Positions 60,501-64,000 of a stretch of 64,000 nt of DNA are shown here, one piece after another; position 1 is the stretch's first letter; every line of letters starts with the position of its first letter. The position numbers and the translations under genes were made by a program. The DNA lies in NCBI GenBank assembly GCA_964057225.1, contig OZ059897.1, positions 9,052,001 to 9,116,000 of the forward strand, written 5' to 3'. The notes beneath the pieces are model-generated. The model did not search any database. It saw nothing but the letters and a program-made list of their open reading frames with translations, and was not told the DNA's origin. This DNA comes from Auanema rhodensis. Its lineage: Eukaryota; Nematoda; Chromadorea; Rhabditida; Rhabditidae.

Positions 60501-63315
60501 GAGATTTTACTATAAAAACAATCTAAATTGCAACAAAATGAATTTTTTTTTTGAAAAATATATAAGTTTGAGAATAGAGAAGAGTTGTTGGCTCCGTGAG
60601 CAACAGATGATCCGCTTACTTGTGTTGCTATACTGCTGAGTAAAATGATTCAGATACACATAGGTAGTGAAGTAGGATGAAAAATATTGGAAAGGAAAAT
60701 ATAACTTGGAATGAGGAAAAGAAAGAAGAAAGAATTTCACCAGAAAATCTTCAAAAAAACTAAAAACGTTGATGGTTGAGTTACATATACAAGACCGTAT
60801 CTAAGAAATTATGGAGAGAAATCAATGGTAACGTGGCGTTGTGTGAGCAGTGGTGTTAATCAACATGTAAGACTTTAAAGGAGAACAATGGCCATCGTCT
60901 GAACTGACATCGTCTGACTGTTCAGCATGCAATTCCGGCTACTTACCCACACAGATGAAAAATGTCCTGATGTGCACCATGCTTTACGGATTCTGCAGCC
61001 GAACACTTGACGAACGGACGTACACCATCGGCGTTGTCGTCACGATCATCAGGTGTTGTTGGCGGAGTGGTCGGACGACTCATCCGTCTTCTCTCGGCCT
61101 GGCTCTGACCGTCTGGAGAAGAGCAGGATGGTAATGGTTGAGACAGAGTAACCAGAAAGGGGGGGGGTAGACCTGGCAGCAGTCGTCAGAATCAGAATCA
61201 GTGTGTCAGATGATGACCGTAAAAGGACAGAAAGGACTCGTGATGCTGATTGGTCGTCAGAGATAGGGTTGCAAGAAAAGACGGTGATATGAAAAAAGGA
61301 AAATCAGAAGTATCTGAAGGGAGAAGGCTTCCGTTGGCTATGACGACGACGAAGCTATCGTCCACGTCAACGAAAACACTGCTTAAAGTGGTAAAAGCGG
61401 TAGCTTTTCTTTATTTCTTCTTTATACTTCTGATCTCATCACCATCGTCATACTTCATCTATATTATCATTTTTTTCTTCTTCTTCTCCTCTTTCTTCAT
61501 CTTCTCTCTGCTTCTCTGCAACTATTCTTCATTATGGCCATCATGATTGTCTTCTCATTCTTTTCTTTTTCTTTTTATTCTCTGCATTTTCTTTCCATCT
61601 ATCTTCCACCTAAGATACCTGGGCATACTGCTTGGATGACGTCGATCATTGACATCTTCGTTGGTTGTCATTGTTCTCGTTGACAATAATTCAGATCATC
61701 CTTTTCTCTCATTAATATAAGATATATAGATCATATTATGTATAATACGTATAATTAATTTATATCTTATATCTAGTTAACTTTATAAATATAAATACAA
61801 ACTTTTTTAAACAAGAAATAGTATGTCTGACTGTTTATGTGTAGTTGTTCTACGACGACGACGACGACGACGTCTTCTGCATTCCCTTCACTACGAACTA
61901 GACTAAAGACTGTCGTCGTTTTCTAATTAACAGAAATGTCAGTCATAACGACAGCCAGGAGGACGTCGGCTAGCCTTTTCCACCGGAAGTGTGATACCGT
62001 AAGACAGACACTTGTTTCTTGTTCGACGTAGCTATCTTCATCAGTGTCACCGCCAAGACAATCATCCTCATCGACGTTGTCGTGCTGATGCAGCTTGTCA
62101 TCGTCATCAGTGTAGTCACAACTCTTTATCGTTCAGAGTCGAAGTGGAATCAGACAACAAAACGAAACTAAAAGTACCAAGTTCATACTTTCATATGAAC
62201 TGTTAAACCACAATCATCAAGAGTTTTCGTAATACAATTTTGATTGGCAAATGTTGGTATTACAAAGGAATTTGATAGCTATCTCTATAATCCGACGAAA
62301 CAAAAGTTTTATGAAGCACGGAGATGGAAGTAACTTTTTGCAGTCCAAAATTGACAGCAAGTTTTCTTTAGACATTGACAACGAAGTGCCACTTTTCGTC
62401 TTTTTTTTGACATTTTCTAAGCTTGAAAAGTACAAAGTTTGAATCAAAAATAGACGATATTAATTGTATCTCGTTAATTTGAAGAGGAAGATTCTTGAAT
62501 TTCGAGAATCTTTTTTTTTCTCAACGACATGACATCATCAGGATATGCTCATGAATACACATGTACTTGTCAATGTTTCAAGTGGTATAAGACGATAGAG
62601 AATATATGGATATCTTCTTTTACATAATTTAATCTTCTTTATCTTTAAATCACTTTCCTTAAAATATCAAATTGGTATTGAGAGAGAGAGGAGAGAGAGA
62701 GAGAGAAAGAGAAATAGAGGGAGAGATGGAGAGATAGCGAGATTGTATGTACTATACATGTTCAGATTCACGTGATAAACACATGAAAAGGGAGAAGAAG
62801 TTTCAAGCTGATATACTCATAAATCATTTTTATAATAATGCATTTTGAAGAAAAAAAATAAAAAAATGACTATCGAATTGTGACCATAAAGCTTAGAAAG
62901 CAGAAACAGTGTAATAAGCATTAGATATTGCTGTTTAAGGTTTGATGAAAAGACTACTAGGCAGGGATAACTTTAAAACTTGAACAAGTTTCTCACCTTA
63001 AACTCTGTGACTTTGCTAGAAAACTTGACTTCCGAGTACATTTTGGACGTGGCCTAAATCCAATTACGGCAGTATAGAAGAATGTGTAGAAAAGGTAAAT
63101 GTACAGCAAGATGTGATAGCGTTTTTTTTGTTTTTTTTTGTTTTTTTAAATAAAAAAAATTGAGAAATAAAACTTTTATGTTTAAATTAGTTTGAAATTT
63201 CATTGATGCTGCTGTCTACTAACCGATTTGTTGGATATGTTTGTTGCCGAGAAAATACCTGATTCGGTAGGCGAGTTGGTTGTGATGAAAGCCGACATAA
63301 AACTGTGGCAGGCAT
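36315..63315 (-). CDS. pde-4: cAMP-specific 3',5'-cyclic phosphodiesterase 4 (long form, UCR1/UCR2)
   Basis: Hydrolyses cAMP. Isoform A exons: 63259-63315 (ATG, with an in-frame TAG just before), 60272-60381, 49390-49483, 48473-48575, 46838-46914, 41492-41554, 41290-41373, 39593-39763, 39282-39530, 39132-39231, 38929-39083, 36824-36946, 36593-36775, 36315-36539. Total 1794 nt, 597 residues. UCR1 is seen as [23 protein letters not shown]2 is seen as [36 protein letters not shown] and SGTQVSKFL. The catalytic domain has [13 protein letters not shown] and [13 protein letters not shown] (metal ligands), [31 protein letters not shown] and [22 protein letters not shown] (the Q-pocket glutamine is in KSQVGF). 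The C-terminus is short and Glu/Thr-rich. Introns in the 5' half reach about 9 kb, while catalytic exons are compact. At least two further first exons exist. Confidence 0.95.
37152..37612. other. GC-richer island in a pde-4 intron with open frames on both strands
   Basis: Lies between catalytic exons 36946 and 38929. The plus strand is open from 37156 (after TTCATACAG) for 56 codons, including [19 protein letters not shown], and again near 37470-37610 ending TFDHLE and stop. The minus strand is open across 37520-37607 after TTTTACTCTAG, with [19 protein letters not shown]. None joins pde-4 without breaking the catalytic domain, and none gives a complete gene. It may be a nested gene, a gene relic or an enhancer. 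Confidence 0.3.
37613..38928. other. pde-4 intron remainder, AT-rich with GA and CA microsatellites
   Basis: (GA)n at 37918-37943, GATA/GA tract at 38574-38594, (CA)n at 38641-38662. No coding signal. Confidence 0.7.
39785..40003 (-). other. Open frame between pde-4 exons, possible cassette or alternative exon
   Basis: On the pde-4 sense strand one frame is open for about 70 codons with protein-like composition ([20 protein letters not shown], then [18 protein letters not shown]). It contains a plausible donor, TCACGA|GTACGTG, that would be phase-compatible with the next pde-4 exon at 39763. I could not find an acceptor in matching phase to the preceding exon or an ATG in frame, so it is not included in the model. 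Confidence 0.3.
40004..41289. other. pde-4 intron with GA/CT tracts
   Basis: CT-rich 40145-40180 and a long GA repeat at 40775-40817. An E-box CACGTG lies at 40972-40977. Short ORFs are low complexity. Confidence 0.7.
40775..40817. repeat. (GA)n microsatellite
   Basis: About 42 bases of GA repeat in a pde-4 intron. Confidence 0.95.
41555..46837. other. 5.3-kb pde-4 intron with a GC-richer core
   Basis: Separates the LDWCLDQL and FRKMLNKEL exons. About 42800-45600 is clearly GC-richer and rich in CGTC/GACG trinucleotides. It includes a minus-strand ORF 42879-43100 with a signal-peptide-like [15 protein letters not shown] and a Ser/Thr-rich continuation, but no good donor and no homologue I recognise. 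It could host an internal promoter for a short PDE4 form. A (GA)n of about 69 bases is at 45633-45701. Confidence 0.5.
45633..45701. repeat. (GA)n microsatellite, about 34 units
   Basis: Uninterrupted GA dinucleotide run, the longest in the window, within the large pde-4 intron; read as (CU)n in the pde-4 pre-mRNA. Confidence 0.97.
46915..48472. other. pde-4 intron, extremely AT-rich, with a CACGT cluster at its 5' end
   Basis: 46915-48160 is AT-rich simple sequence without coding signal. 48291-48370 carries four CACGT cores: palindromic TTCACGTGAA at 48291, TTCACGT at 48316, GTCACGT at 48341 and TTCACGTG at 48363. Confidence 0.6.
48291..48370. promoter_or_regulatory. Cluster of four CACGT motifs in a pde-4 intron
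   Basis: TTCACGTGAA (perfect palindrome containing an E-box CACGTG), two further TTCACGT and one GTCACGT within 80 bp. CACGTG is the core bound by bHLH-Zip factors (the TFEB/HLH-30 CLEAR site has core TCACGTGA). Binding is inference. Confidence 0.4.
48576..49389. other. pde-4 intron, polypyrimidine-rich
   Basis: CT/TTC-rich stretches (48700-48800, 49060-49190) make hydrophobic plus-strand ORFs. These are low complexity and not genes. Confidence 0.7.
50511..50531 (+). repeat. Homopolymer G run, 21 bases
   Basis: Twenty-one consecutive G on the plus strand (C in the pde-4 transcript), a monotract able to form a G-quadruplex. Confidence 0.95.
51561..51653. repeat. (CT)14 facing a GA-rich tract, inverted-repeat arrangement
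   Basis: (CT)n at 51561-51588 and GA-rich 51625-51653 on the same strand, about 36 bases apart, complementary enough to form a long stem. Within a pde-4 intron. Confidence 0.85.
53400..53434 (-). CDS. pde-4: Alternative short first coding exon of pde-4 (isoform C)
   Basis: A 35-nt coding exon, [11 protein letters not shown] plus AG, ending at TTTAG|GTAGGTT in phase 2 and joining the UCR1 exon to give FRHGDDLIV. An in-frame TAG stands two codons before the ATG. The isoform would be 1662 nt, 553 residues. The donor is good; no strong acceptor lies upstream, which fits a first exon better than an internal one. Confidence 0.65.
53435..60271. other. 6.8-kb pde-4 intronic region upstream of isoform C exon
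   Basis: Likely promoter of isoform C at its left edge (53435-53900, with a CT tract 53541-53586). 54380-55150 is GC-richer. 55550-55620 is CT-rich and 55995-56085 is a TATA repeat. 56775-56882 has an isolated open stretch. 57643-57662 is (ATC)n, 58060-58180 is (CA)/CATATG-rich and 59842-59928 is a GA tract. No further exon could be joined in frame. Confidence 0.6.
56775..56882. other. Isolated exon-like open stretch inside the pde-4 intron
   Basis: On the plus strand, acceptor-like TTTCCTCAATAG is followed by an open frame ([20 protein letters not shown], then [14 protein letters not shown]) and a GAAA|GTTAGT donor. The minus strand is also open ([20 protein letters not shown]). Neither can be attached to a gene model here. 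Confidence 0.25.
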
Positions 63316-64000
63316 CTATTTAGAGTTTAGAAAAAATTGAAAAAAATGTATTTTTTTTCTAGGAACGTATGAAAAAAAAACGAAAAATTACGGAGACAAA
63401 TCAGAAATCATGTAAATATATAAGATTTAAGTAAAGTTTGAGAAATTACGTAGCGGGCTTGACTCGATGGCTAATGAGCAAGTGAGTTATGTTTGGGTTT
63501 CAAAAAGACAGAAAGTGTGAAAGAGTGAGAGAGAGAGAGAGATAGAGAGAGAGGGGGGGGAATAAGAGAGAATTCGTAGAGCTTAGTCGTATTTCTAGTT
63601 TAAGAAATCGATCTGATTTTTGGGATTATTGCTGCCAAAACAACAATGAAACCGTTTTAATTGTTTTTCCATAGCAGATAATTTGATAGTATACTATATG
63701 TAAAGAAAAATACATATAGTATATACATCTGAAGATGATGGAAATGGAAACATGACTTCATCATAAGAATGGCAAAAATTTAGAAAAATAATCTTTTCAA
63801 TAGAGATTATTAATAAAAATAATATTAATCTATATCTAATGTAAGATTAACATAGAAAAAAATATTTTAAAGACTGAAAATGATCAGAAAAAAATAAAAT
63901 TGGTGGATAGTAATGAGCAATAAAGAAAACAAACAACAACATCAACATGGAAAATAGAACTTATGTATATATGAATGCTTAAGAAATTGAGATGATAGTT
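60382..64000. other. 5' part of pde-4 and flank
   Basis: Outside the two pde-4 exons there is an (ACG)n run at 61852-61872, a GC-richer open stretch at 61965-62165 with acidic minus-strand reading (DYTDDDDK), and GA tracts at 62677-62712 and 63520-63560. The region 63316-64000 should contain the isoform A promoter, or further 5' UTR exons lie beyond the window; no specific element was recognised. Confidence 0.5.
60947..61083 (-). CDS. pde-4: Alternative first coding exon of pde-4 (isoform B)
   Basis: ATG at 61083 is the first Met after an in-frame TGA upstream. The exon encodes 45 residues ([20 protein letters not shown] and onward) and ends at a strong donor (TGTGG|GTAAGTAG) in phase 2. This is exactly the phase required by the UCR1 exon at 49483, giving HLCG followed by HGDDLIV. 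The resulting isoform would be 1764 nt, 587 residues. GC content is above the surrounding intron. TPP motifs near the start could be proline-directed phosphorylation sites. Confidence 0.7.

Noticed and set aside
61965-62206. Open frames on both strands, the minus one acidic (DYTDDDDK)
   Set aside because: No start codon, no usable donor, and composition is driven by GAC/GTC triplet repeats.

Overview
The window looks like nuclear DNA of a nematode. It is AT-rich, and it carries intron-dense genes with very short introns (mostly about 40-60 nt, the smallest 41 nt) ending in TTTCAG or TTTTAG, alongside a few multi-kilobase introns full of GA/CT microsatellites. As I recall, the Caenorhabditis elegans orthologues of three of the genes here (vhp-1, eif-3.L, pde-4) all lie on chromosome II, which fits nematode macrosynteny. 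A bsh/Bsx-type homeobox gene, which I do not associate with C. elegans, suggests another genus. I cannot name the species.

Layout. (1) 2383-8721, plus: a vhp-1-like MAP-kinase phosphatase whose 5' end is missing; an alternative first exon at 4985-5240 is likely. (2) 10555-10821, minus: a one-exon secreted, neuropeptide-like ORF ending in Gly-Arg-Arg. (3) 11479-13796, minus: complete eIF3 subunit L, 16 exons. (4) 14105-18924, plus: complete USP25/USP28-type deubiquitinase, 30 exons, divergent from eIF3L across 308 bp. (5) 19409-21821, minus: a nine-exon adaptor-like protein with YDVxP-type tyrosine motifs and a proline-rich SH3 ligand. (6) 25906-27092, minus: bsh/Bsx homeobox gene, five exons. 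(7) 31689-34219, plus: eleven identical tRNA-His(GTG) genes in a 157-bp repeat array. (8) 36315-63315, minus: pde-4, a UCR1/UCR2 long-form cAMP phosphodiesterase with three different 5' starts that all join the common body in the same phase. A small spliced ORF (35934-36289) follows 17 nt after its stop codon.

Exon models were built by hand. Frame is kept across every junction of eIF3L (1623 nt), the USP gene (3486 nt), the adaptor gene (1008 nt), bsh (654 nt) and all three pde-4 isoforms (1794, 1764 and 1662 nt). This is strong internal support, but no transcript data were available.

The genes do not form one pathway. VHP-1 (p38/JNK phosphatase) and PDE-4 (cAMP hydrolysis) are signalling terminators, eIF3L is translational, and the USP acts on ubiquitin. 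The features most worth a second look are the tRNA-His amplification, the multi-promoter structure of pde-4 with its overlapping 3' ORF, the orphan GRR-ending secreted peptide, and several GC-richer islands in pde-4 introns that no gene model explains. I found no mobile element, CRISPR array, rRNA or virus.
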